From Bacillota bacterium (lineage in GTDB: Bacteria > Bacillota > Clostridia > Christensenellales > Aristaeellaceae): 7,180 bases of DNA. The stretch covers positions 1 through 7,180 of the forward strand of contig WRGP01000145.1 of NCBI GenBank assembly GCA_009787135.1, given 5' to 3'. Every line of letters begins with the position of its first letter. Positions within the stretch are counted from its first letter, which is position 1. This document shows, in pieces, positions 1 through 5,650 of this stretch. Position numbers and translations under genes: made by a program. Under the pieces are notes generated by a model, which was given only the letters and a program-made list of their open reading frames with translations, had not been told where the DNA came from and ran no database searches.

Positions 1-25
1 CCCCGCCGATGATCAACAGCCGCAT
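1..25 (-). CDS. 5' end of a Rossmann-fold protein gene, truncated by the left window edge
   Basis: Only the first eight codons are inside the window and they read MRLLIIGG. This is the usual opening of a protein starting with a nucleotide-binding Rossmann fold: a short hydrophobic first beta-strand running into a glycine-rich loop, as in NAD-dependent epimerase/dehydratases or FAD/NAD-dependent oxidoreductases. The start is supported by a consensus GGAGG ribosome binding site on the minus strand at 39 to 35, nine nucleotides before the ATG. An in-frame-shifted ATG at 32 to 30 is only two nucleotides from that site and is less likely. The gene runs in the same direction as all others here but is separated from the upstream dehydrogenase by an apparent terminator, so it may be a separate transcription unit. 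I saw no convincing promoter in the GC-rich stretch between terminator and start. The family cannot be decided from eight residues. Confidence 0.6.
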
Positions 26-83
26 CCCGCATCGCCTCCGATGCAACCTATGCGGCGGGCACGGGGAAGGTGAGGGGCGGAAC

Positions 84-142
84 GCAAAAGAAGGGGCTGA
101 CACGCTTGGATGTAAAAATCCTTTTCGTGTCAGCCCTTTTTT
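84..142 (-). terminator. Rho-independent terminator, probably working in both directions
   Basis: A perfect 11-bp inverted repeat, GGGCTGACACG at 94-104 and its complement at 126-136, encloses a 21-nt loop that itself can form a small GGAT/ATCC hairpin (108-111 with 118-121). The stem extends through A/T pairs on both sides. Read on the plus strand it is followed by six T (137-142). Read on the minus strand it is followed by a looser T-rich tail (CTTCTTTTG). It lies about 100 nt after the stop codon of the Gfo/Idh/MocA gene and before the next minus-strand gene, so termination of the dehydrogenase transcript is the natural role. Confidence 0.75.
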
Positions 143-205
143 GAGAAGGGAGGGATAGAATTGTACAGTTTAGGCTGTTGTCGGTTGATGATTCAACGGC
201 GCGGC

Positions 206-228
206 CCATGTATCCATTCGATACATGG
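206..228 (-). repeat. Short hairpin just after the dehydrogenase stop codon
   Basis: CCATGTATC at 206-214 and GATACATGG at 220-228 form a perfect 9-bp stem with a 5-nt loop. It begins 13 nt after the TAG stop of the dehydrogenase on the minus strand. No T-tract follows on either strand, so it is not a typical intrinsic terminator. It could stabilise the 3' end of the mRNA. A weaker 5-bp inverted repeat (GTTGA/TCAAC, 184-197) lies beside it. Confidence 0.5.
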
Positions 229-241
229 TTTATAGGGACGC

Positions 242-1300
242 CTACAGCCTCACCTCATGCCCCGCCCTGGCGGATTCGTAGATCGCGTCCAGGATGCGCA
301 TGATCATGACGCCGTCCTCCGCCGGGTTCCGGCAGGGCGCGCGCTCCCGCACGCAGTCCACAAAATGATCGATCTCTTTGTAAAACAGCCCGTCAAACGA
401 CAGCGCGGTGGGCGTGGCAAGCGTCACATTCGTCATATGGCCGTTCCACTCGCCGAAGATATCCAATTCCGGCTCCAGCTTGGCGCCGGCCTTTGTGCCA
501 AACAGCTCCACGCGGCCGATATCCTCTTTGATGTTGAGCGAAAAGCTCGCGTCCACGTTCACGACAGCCCCGTTTTCATAGCGGATCATCGCGGTGGCAA
601 AGTCCTCCACATCGCAGATGTCGTGATCCGTGGCGCTCGCGGCCACATACCCAGGCTTTGACTTGATGTTCTCCCTGGCGAACAGCTTCCGGAACGTCGC
701 GCCGTAGACGGAGGCAGGTTTTGGGTTGCCCATCAGGTAGCGCGTCATGTCGATGACATGCACGCCCAAATCAATCAGCGGGCCGCCGCCGGAGCGGGAC
801 TTGTCCCCAAACCAGCCGCCCGGGTTGCCCTTGCGGCGAAGGTAGGTGGCCTTGGCATGGTATATCTCGCCAAAGTCGCCCTTTTCAATAAACGCCTTGA
901 GAAGTTCGGTGTCATTGCCAAACCGACGGACAAAGCCGATCATGAGCAGCTTGCCGCATCGCTCGGCGGCTTCTTCCATTTTCCGCGCCTCCCGAGCGCT
1001 TATGGCCATGGGCTTTTCACACAGCACGTTCGCGCCGGCCTCCAGCGCCGCGATCGTGCAGGGCGCGTGCTCGCTGTTCCACGTGCATACGGACACCGCG
1101 TCCAAATGTTCCCTGGCGAGCATCTCCTTATAGTCCGTGTAGAGGCGCGAAACGCTATACGCCCTGCCCCGCTGCCGAAGAAGCGCCTCGTTTAGGTCGC
1201 ACAGGCTGACGATCTCCACATGGGGGTTCTTCTGGTACGCGTCCAAATGGGCCTGGGAAATGGTGCCCGCGCCAATGACGCCAGCCTTGATTGTTTTCAT
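242..1300 (-). CDS. Gfo/Idh/MocA-family NAD(P)-dependent oxidoreductase
   Basis: A complete 352-residue cytoplasmic dehydrogenase of the glucose-fructose oxidoreductase / inositol dehydrogenase / MocA family, which oxidises or reduces sugars, inositols or related polyols with a nicotinamide cofactor. The N-terminal Rossmann domain (about residues 1-120) opens with VIGAGTIS, giving the G-x-G-x-x loop at residues 10-14, and has Asp35 after the second strand, which usually favours NAD(H). The family signature CEKP is at 93-96, with Lys95 as catalytic lysine. The C-terminal substrate domain contains IDLGVHVID, where Asp176 and His180 correspond to the Asp and His of the family's catalytic triad (as in inositol dehydrogenase IolG). 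The ATG is preceded by AGGAG at 1312-1308 with a 7-nt spacer. The gene has its own promoter region with a large palindrome, and no sugar transporter or partner enzyme is visible beside it, so the substrate cannot be assigned. Confidence 0.93.
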   Translation of the reverse strand: MKTIKAGVIGAGTISQAHLDAYQKNPHVEIVSLCDLNEALLRQRGRAYSVSRLYTDYKEMLAREHLDAVSVCTWNSEHAPCTIAALEAGANVLCEKPMAISAREARKMEEAAERCGKLLMIGFVRRFGNDTELLKAFIEKGDFGEIYHAKATYLRRKGNPGGWFGDKSRSGGGPLIDLGVHVIDMTRYLMGNPKPASVYGATFRKLFARENIKSKPGYVAASATDHDICDVEDFATAMIRYENGAVVNVDASFSLNIKEDIGRVELFGTKAGAKLEPELDIFGEWNGHMTNVTLATPTALSFDGLFYKEIDHFVDCVRERAPCRNPAEDGVMIMRILDAIYESARAGHEVRL

Positions 1301-1336
1301 CCGCCCGCTCCTTTGGGGTTATTGACGAGAAAAGGC

Positions 1337-1374
1337 CATTCAAGTTGAAAATGAACCCATTTTCAACTTGAATG
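1337..1374. promoter_or_regulatory. 17-bp perfect palindrome over the dehydrogenase transcription start (candidate operator)
   Basis: Positions 1337-1353 and 1358-1374 are perfect reverse complements over 17 bp with a 4-nt centre. Each arm holds an 11-bp palindrome of its own, TTCAAGTTGAA at 1339-1349 and TTCAACTTGAA at 1362-1372, so the element can also be read as two copies of one operator 23 bp apart centre to centre, about two helical turns. It starts three nucleotides after the predicted -10 box and covers the expected start site of the dehydrogenase transcript, the classic place for a repressor. The alternative is an RNA hairpin in the 5' leader; the stem is AU-rich and followed only by a short TTTT, so it makes a poor terminator. 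The regulator is not encoded in the window. Confidence 0.65.
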
Positions 1375-1376
1375 AC

Positions 1377-1406
1377 TATATAACACAAAAATAAGTCAAA
1401 AGTCAA
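1377..1406 (-). promoter_or_regulatory. Candidate sigma-A promoter for the dehydrogenase gene
   Basis: On the minus strand TTGACT (1406-1401) is followed after 18 nt by TATATA (1382-1377), with an extended -10 TG one base upstream (1385-1384). A second TTGACT copy (1399-1394) lies 7 bp from the first but is too close to serve this -10. The region is far richer in A+T than the surrounding genes. Transcription would begin near 1370, giving a leader of about 70 nt that includes the palindrome at 1337-1374. Confidence 0.5.
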
Positions 1407-1431
1407 TAAACAAATCGTCAAGGTGGGATTG

Positions 1432-1481
1432 TTAAGGGCAAAGCCCGTAAGCAGGGGTTCTAGGGGGACGGCGTCCCCCTA
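1432..1481. repeat. Two-hairpin GC-rich palindromic element, possibly a dispersed REP-like repeat
   Basis: Two inverted repeats lie 10 nt apart just after the sipL-like stop codon. One is TAGGGGGAC / GTCCCCCTA (1461-1469 with 1473-1481, 3-nt loop, 9 bp perfect). The other is TTA-GGGC / GCCC-TAA (1432-1450, 3-nt loop, 7 pairs with one mismatch). Neither is followed by a T-tract on either strand, so they are not standard terminators, though they may protect the mRNA end. The paired-hairpin layout between genes resembles dispersed intergenic palindromes of bacterial genomes; that reading is inference because only one copy is present here. Confidence 0.45.
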
Positions 1482-1495
1482 CGTTCCGCCTCGCC

Positions 1496-3031
1496 TCAAT
1501 CGCCGCAATTGCATCCTCTCTTCAAGACCAGCACGCCCCGCCCAGCCCTTGCCTCCTCCATGCCCGGGTTGAGCCGCGCGATGCTCTCCGTGGTCACGCG
1601 CTGGCGCTTGGCGATATCCCAGAGGGTTTCTCCTTGCTGGGGCCATACCATCACCAGGCCGCTTCGCTCCGGCACCGACAGGTCGCGATGCACGCCCACC
1701 GGCAGCGATATCGGCCGCGCCTTGACGGCGTCCGCTTCCAGCCCCATGCGGTACTTGAGTTCCACCCTGTCCGACGCGATGCCCTCCGCCTGCACATCCT
1801 CCGTCACCAGGCGAACGGCCGCGCCCGCTGGCAGCGCCCCTTGGAACGCGATACGGAACGGTATCTCCTGCCGCACCGTGGTCATTGCCTCCCCATTGGC
1901 CGGCATGTACATCACCTGGGCATCGAGAATCCCTTCCACCACCGTGCGCCCGCCTACCTGGTCGTGGCCTGCCATGGTCGGCGTGAGAAGCGCGCCAAGC
2001 ACCCTGCTTATGGGCGGCGCTCCCTCCGGGAGGTGCATCACCAGCTTGTCGCTCTCCATCGCGCTGATGCTGTCAACGCCCGCGAAGCACGAGATGGACT
2101 CCGCCACGAGCGTGAACGTCTCCCCCGACAGCGTGTAGGCGTCCCGAAGCGACTCCACCGTCACATCCGTAAAGGACTCGACCTCCAGATCCAGCACCGT
2201 CTCCGTTCGAAGCACGCGCATGCCGTCCCCCGTGTCCACCGAGGACGCCACCACATCCTGTACCTGCACGCGCGCACGCATATCATCGCCCGCGTCCCCC
2301 TGTAAGTCAACGGCCTGTTCAAAGGGGAACAGGTGCTGCGTGACGACAAGCGGCACATCCGCCTCAGCGCCCGCGTGATACACCTCCAGCGTCACATCGC
2401 CTTCGATGTTGGCGCGCCCGGACCCGCCGGACACGCTGCGCACATGCGGCGTCGCGCGGGCATAGAGCGTCTCATGGACGCCGAGCTGCGAGTTCAAATC
2501 AAACTCCTCTCGCAGCAAGGCCGAGGCGTGGCCTGACGCGGCATGGCGCGTCAGCGCATAGGTCTGTTCAAGGGTTTGCAGGCCTTCGACCCCTGTCACG
2601 CCTGTCACAACCTCCAATTGTTCGGGCGAAAAAACACGCGCCGCGACATCTACCACACCGCGCAAACGCATGCGCCCGCTAACCGGCTGCGCCGTCGCGC
2701 TCTGTATGCTGCCCACCACCTGCGGGCGCATCTGCGCCGTCACGCCCGCCATATCCGCCATGTGGTTAAACGAGCAATTCGCCTCCAACACGCGCACGGT
2801 TTCGTCCCCCTGCCGGTAGAGCACCTGAAACACCACCGTGCCGTCCATGGCAAGCCGGTCCGTCTGCGGCTCCACGCTGGAAATGACAAGCCGCGCCTCG
2901 CAGCCGAGCACCGTCGCCTCCTCGCGGATTCCGCCGGGGAGAGCCACCTCGCCTTCCACCAGTGTTTGCTCGGCAACCTCCGAGGCCAGCCGTTCGATTT
3001 CCACGCTTTCGCGCAAAACAGTTTCGTCCAT
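1496..3031 (-). CDS. sipL: SipL-like spore coat morphogenesis protein (three SPOCS domains plus LysM)
   Basis: A complete 511-residue protein with the layout of clostridial SipL. Three diverged DUF3794/SPOCS beta-rich domains can be traced at about residues 14-130, 170-290 and 325-445, each with a repeated pattern of V-x-G-x-V strands. A C-terminal LysM domain occupies about 459-505, with the recognisable core QQGETLWDIAKR and ARLNPG. The tail ends in CNCGD, a small Cys pair. There is no signal peptide or membrane segment, fitting action in the mother-cell cytoplasm at the forespore surface. In Clostridioides difficile, SipL binds the coat ATPase SpoIVA through its LysM domain and is needed to localise coat around the forespore. 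The ATG is preceded by GGAGG at 3044-3040 with an 8-nt spacer. It lies 56 nt downstream of spo0A and has a candidate sigma-E promoter in that gap. Other SPOCS-LysM proteins of unknown role exist, so orthology to SipL is likely but not proven. Confidence 0.85.
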   Translation of the reverse strand: MDETVLRESVEIERLASEVAEQTLVEGEVALPGGIREEATVLGCEARLVISSVEPQTDRLAMDGTVVFQVLYRQGDETVRVLEANCSFNHMADMAGVTAQMRPQVVGSIQSATAQPVSGRMRLRGVVDVAARVFSPEQLEVVTGVTGVEGLQTLEQTYALTRHAASGHASALLREEFDLNSQLGVHETLYARATPHVRSVSGGSGRANIEGDVTLEVYHAGAEADVPLVVTQHLFPFEQAVDLQGDAGDDMRARVQVQDVVASSVDTGDGMRVLRTETVLDLEVESFTDVTVESLRDAYTLSGETFTLVAESISCFAGVDSISAMESDKLVMHLPEGAPPISRVLGALLTPTMAGHDQVGGRTVVEGILDAQVMYMPANGEAMTTVRQEIPFRIAFQGALPAGAAVRLVTEDVQAEGIASDRVELKYRMGLEADAVKARPISLPVGVHRDLSVPERSGLVMVWPQQGETLWDIAKRQRVTTESIARLNPGMEEARAGRGVLVLKRGCNCGD

Positions 3032-3064
3032 TTTCTCATCCTCCCCGTCGGGTGATTCCCATCC

Positions 3065-3091
3065 ACCCTATGAGGAGGTTGTACCAATTAT
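3065..3091 (-). promoter_or_regulatory. Candidate sigma-E promoter for the sipL-like gene
   Basis: On the minus strand ATA (3091-3089, overlapping the spo0A TAA stop codon) is followed after exactly 16 nt by CATAGGGT (3072-3065). The Bacillus sigma-E consensus is ATA, 16 nt, then CATACAnT, so the -35 core, spacing and the CATA and final T of the -10 agree. Two or three internal -10 bases do not. Transcription would start near 3057, about 26 nt before the ATG and upstream of its GGAGG site. sipL of C. difficile belongs to the sigma-E regulon, which makes the match meaningful, but short motifs like this also occur by chance. Confidence 0.4.
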
Positions 3092-3867
3092 GCCAACGCG
3101 GAACGCTCCAAACTCAGTTTATCCGCGACCAGGGCGATGAACTCGCCGTTGGTCGGCTTATTCTCCAGCGTGCATACATTGGAACCAAACACCTGATTGA
3201 TCACCTCAATGCGCCCGCGGCCCCACGCCACCTCAATGGCGTGGCGGATGGCCCGCTCCACCTTGCTCGATGTGGTATTAAAGCGGTGCGCGATGCCGGG
3301 GTACAGCTCTTTGGTGATCCGGTTGATCATATCGGGCTGCTCCATCACCACCTTGACAGCTTCCCTGAGGAACTGGTAGCCCTTAATGTGCGCGGGCATG
3401 CCGATGGTCAGAAACATGTTGGCGATGCGCTCGTCTATAGATTTGGCCCGCGTACCCTGCACTGTGGCGCCAATCTCGGGTGTGCTCTTGCGCATACCCG
3501 CCGTTTCCATGACGCGTTGGTGGAGCAGCTCAAAATCGAAAGGCTTCACCATATAATAGCGGACGCCCAGCTCAATGGTTCGGCTGATAAAATCGTCACG
3601 GCACAGAGCGGTAAGCGCGATAACTTCCGGCCTTTCCTCCGACTTCTTTTGGCGAAGGCGTGTAAGCAGCTCAAACCCGTCCATCTGCGGCATAATCATA
3701 TCCAAAAGCATTACATCTGGATTGACTTCATCAATGCGCTTGAGGGCTTCCACGCCGTTGGACGCGGTGCCAACCACGGAAATATCCTCCCGCATTTCAA
3801 AATAATCGCCCAGCATCCGACGAAGTTCCGCATTGTCTTCCACAATCATTAACTTAACACGTTCCAT
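3088..3867 (-). CDS. spo0A: Sporulation master regulator Spo0A
   Basis: A complete 259-residue response regulator that, when phosphorylated, commits the cell to endospore formation. The receiver domain (about 1-122) has the acidic pocket Glu10-Asp11, phospho-acceptor Asp56 in LLDMIMP, Thr86 and Lys108 in VKPF. After a linker comes the Spo0A C-terminal DNA-binding domain (about 140-255), with the recognition-helix segment TTSSKVERAIRHAIEVAW at 198-215, almost identical to the Bacillus protein, and the PTNGEFIALVADKL block near the end. ATG is chosen because AAAGGGGTG lies at 3884-3876 and the receiver begins immediately. In many Bacilli and Clostridia spo0A follows spoIVB; here the upstream neighbour is glpK, 282 nt away. 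The leader contains an extended -10 promoter and a phased repeat resembling 0A boxes. No phosphorelay or sensor kinase gene is in the window. Confidence 0.98.
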   Translation of the reverse strand: MERVKLMIVEDNAELRRMLGDYFEMREDISVVGTASNGVEALKRIDEVNPDVMLLDMIMPQMDGFELLTRLRQKKSEERPEVIALTALCRDDFISRTIELGVRYYMVKPFDFELLHQRVMETAGMRKSTPEIGATVQGTRAKSIDERIANMFLTIGMPAHIKGYQFLREAVKVVMEQPDMINRITKELYPGIAHRFNTTSSKVERAIRHAIEVAWGRGRIEVINQVFGSNVCTLENKPTNGEFIALVADKLSLERSALA

Positions 3868-3881
3868 TTGATGCGCACCCC

Positions 3882-3910
3882 TTTGTCATTTTTTGTCTAA
3901 CATTGTCTGT
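3882..3910. promoter_or_regulatory. Three 10-bp-phased TTGTC repeats in the spo0A leader, candidate 0A boxes
   Basis: On the plus strand TTTGTCATT, TTTGTCTAA and ATTGTCTGT begin at 3882, 3892 and 3902, exactly 10 bp apart. The Spo0A box is TGNCGAA, and tandem 0A boxes at the B. subtilis abrB promoter are also 10 bp apart. The best matches here are TGTCTAA (plus strand, 3894-3900) and TGACAAA (minus strand, 3888-3882), each with one mismatch; other readings are weaker. The repeats lie between the predicted start site and the ATG, and the first overlaps the ribosome binding site, so bound Spo0A would be expected to repress its own gene. Confidence 0.45.
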
Positions 3911-3927
3911 GCCAATATGATAATTAC

Positions 3928-3956
3928 ATTATAGCACAACTTTGCTTCAATTGGAA
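3928..3956 (-). promoter_or_regulatory. Extended -10 sigma-A-type promoter for spo0A
   Basis: On the minus strand a perfect TATAAT (3933-3928) carries an extended -10 TG (3936-3935, one base between). The -35 at 17-nt spacing, TTCCAA (3956-3951), is poor, which is tolerated with an extended -10. Start would be near 3921, giving a leader of about 54 nt. I did not find a clear sigma-H promoter, the second spo0A promoter known in B. subtilis. Confidence 0.65.
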
Positions 3957-4149
3957 GTATTAGTTTGCATTTTTTACAAAATATGGGAAATTTACTATTA
4001 GAAGTATCTTGCGGGTACTATATTGATTTTCATAGGCAAAGCGGAAAATGCTTATGAACAACGCCTGTTTTATTTTGTATGCCCATTGTGAAAGCAAGGA
4101 GGACATTCTGCGTCATATTGCTGTACACCCCTCCCCGCCTGCCCCTTTT
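3957..4149. other. AT-rich spacer between glpK and the spo0A promoter
   Basis: No clear terminator follows glpK: the stop is followed by a purine-rich stretch with no strong hairpin plus T-tract, so read-through from glpK towards spo0A cannot be excluded. GAAGTAT occurs twice (3954-3960 and 4001-4007). A 28-codon minus-strand open frame (4116-4030) has a GGGGAGG-like site 11 nt upstream but no recognisable content and is not called a gene. Confidence 0.4.
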
Positions 4150-5640
4150 TTACGCCTCCACCCACCTTTTCGCCCGTTCCAACGCGCGGCTCCACCCGCG
4201 CAGGCAAGCCGCACGCTCACGCTCCTCCATCTTGGGCGAAAACGTCAAATCAGGCTTCCATATCGTATACATATCCTCCACATCGCACAGCGCGCCCACC
4301 GCCAGCCCCGCCATCATCGCGGTGCCCAGCGCCGTGGTTTCAATCACCTTCGGCCGCTCAACCGGCCTATTGAGCATGTCCGCCTGAAATTGCATCAGAA
4401 AGCCATTGGCGCACGTCCCGCCGTCCGCGCGCAGCCTTCCCGGCCAATACCCGCAGTCGGCCGCCATGGCTGCCACCATATCCACGCTTTGATACGCGAC
4501 GGCCTCCAGCGCGGCGCGCACAATATGCGCCCGGCCCGTCCCGCGCGTCAGCCCCACAATCGTCCCCCGGCCATACATGTCCCAATGCGGCGCGCCAAGG
4601 CCCGCAAACGCGGGCACGAAGTACACCCCGCCGTTGTCCGAAACGGACCGCGCAATCGCCTCGCTGTCCGACGCGCGCTCGATGAGGCGCATCTCGTCGC
4701 GAAGCCACTGTACCGCCGCCCCGGCCACAAACACGCTGCCCTCCAGCGCGTACGTGGTTTTGCCGTTGATGCGCCACGCGACCGTGGTCACCAGGCCATG
4801 CTTTGAAAACACGGGCGCGTCGCCCGTGTTCATCAGCAGGAAGCAGCCTGTGCCGTACGTATTTTTTACATCGCCCCTCGCAAGGCACGCCTGGCCAAAG
4901 AGCGCCGCGTGCTGATCCCCGGCCAGCGCCCCTACCGGCACGCGGCATCCCAAAATCGCGGGATCAAGCATGCCCATCACCCGCACGGAATCCACAATTT
5001 CGGGCAGCACGGCAACCGGAATTTCCAGCGCATTGAGCATGGCCTCATCCCACGCGAGCGTGCGAACATCCATCAGCATGGTTCTGGAGGCGTTGGTGAC
5101 ATCCGTGATGTGCGGCCGGCCCTCGATCAGGTTCCACGCCAGCCAGGTATCCACCGTGCCAAAGCAAAGCTCCCCAGCCTCGGCCCTTTGCCGCACGCCC
5201 GGCAGTTTGAGCAGCCAGTTCAGCTTGGTGCCGGAAAAGTACGCGTCCGGTACCAGGCCGGTCGTCTGCCTGATATACGCCTCCAGCCCCCTGGCGCGAA
5301 GTTCTTCCACGATCGGCGCGGTCCGGCGGCATTGCCACACAATGGCGTTATAGACGGGTTTACCCGTCTTCCGGTCCCATAACAGCGTTGTCTCGCGCTG
5401 GTTTGTGATGCCGATGGCCGCAATATCCGGCGGGTTTATCTTCGCCAGCGCCACCGCGCGGCGCAACGCGTCTATCTGCGTGGAGAGAATGCGCATGGGA
5501 TCATGCTCCACCCAGCCGGGCTGGTCATAAATCTGCTCAAACTCTATCGCGTGCTGCGCGATAACCGCGCCTTCCTCATCGAAAACAATGGCGCGGGAAC
5601 TGGTTGTCCCCTGGTCGAGCGCGACAAGATACTTCTTCAT
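4150..5640 (-). CDS. glpK: Glycerol kinase
   Basis: A FGGY-family kinase of 496 residues, the normal GlpK length, converting glycerol and ATP to glycerol 3-phosphate in the cytoplasm, the entry step of glycerol catabolism and a source of lipid precursor. The phosphate-binding start ALDQGTTSSRAI is at 7-18. All six expected glycerol contacts are present: Arg82 and Glu83 (NQRETT), Trp102, Tyr134 (AYFSGTK), Asp242 and Gln243 (GDQHAALFG). The ATP region has YGTGCFLL (262-269) and DGGT (406-409). I start at MKKYLVALDQ (ATG 5640-5638), which has TAGGA eight nt upstream; an ATG three codons earlier (5649) has no usable site. The gene begins 10 nt after the propeller gene stop, and that TAG is part of its ribosome binding site, suggesting coupling. 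The histidine phosphorylated by HPr in many Firmicutes is replaced by Ala228. No glycerol facilitator or glpD lies nearby. Confidence 0.96.
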   Translation of the reverse strand: MKKYLVALDQGTTSSRAIVFDEEGAVIAQHAIEFEQIYDQPGWVEHDPMRILSTQIDALRRAVALAKINPPDIAAIGITNQRETTLLWDRKTGKPVYNAIVWQCRRTAPIVEELRARGLEAYIRQTTGLVPDAYFSGTKLNWLLKLPGVRQRAEAGELCFGTVDTWLAWNLIEGRPHITDVTNASRTMLMDVRTLAWDEAMLNALEIPVAVLPEIVDSVRVMGMLDPAILGCRVPVGALAGDQHAALFGQACLARGDVKNTYGTGCFLLMNTGDAPVFSKHGLVTTVAWRINGKTTYALEGSVFVAGAAVQWLRDEMRLIERASDSEAIARSVSDNGGVYFVPAFAGLGAPHWDMYGRGTIVGLTRGTGRAHIVRAALEAVAYQSVDMVAAMAADCGYWPGRLRADGGTCANGFLMQFQADMLNRPVERPKVIETTALGTAMMAGLAVGALCDVEDMYTIWKPDLTFSPKMEERERAACLRGWSRALERAKRWVEA

Positions 5641-5650
5641 TTGGCACATC

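Noticed and set aside
2..73. Possible 3' end of a plus-strand gene running in from the left and ending at TGA before the terminator
   Set aside because: The minus-strand start MRLLIIGG with GGAGG explains the same bases better, and the plus-strand reading is a featureless Pro/Arg-rich tail.
94..206. Riboswitch or T-box-like leader before the left-edge gene
   Set aside because: Apart from the terminator and two small inverted repeats I could see no conserved riboswitch core or T-box sequence.
1155..1421. Alternative 88-codon minus-strand open frame upstream of the dehydrogenase
   Set aside because: It runs through the palindrome and promoter and into the dehydrogenase in another frame; it has no family resemblance.
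3072..3140. Plus-strand GAGGAGG followed by ATG (3090), resembling a ribosome binding site and start
   Set aside because: The frame ends after 16 codons, lies antisense to the Spo0A C-terminus, and no promoter was seen. It looks like coincidence in the sipL upstream region.
2962..3852. Plus-strand open frame of 296 codons across spo0A and the sipL start
   Set aside because: Antisense to Spo0A and SipL, both of which carry clear domain motifs; the plus-strand translation has none.
4030..4116. 28-codon minus-strand open frame after glpK
   Set aside because: It has an ATG and a GGGGAGG-like site 11 nt upstream, but the peptide has no recognisable feature and frames this short are expected by chance in 280 nt.
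4048..4806. Long plus-strand open frame of 252 codons beginning in the glpK-spo0A gap
   Set aside because: It is antisense to glpK for most of its length, has His/Arg/Pro-rich composition typical of a shadow of GC-rich coding DNA, and no ribosome binding site precedes its ATG. GlpK on the other strand is unmistakable.
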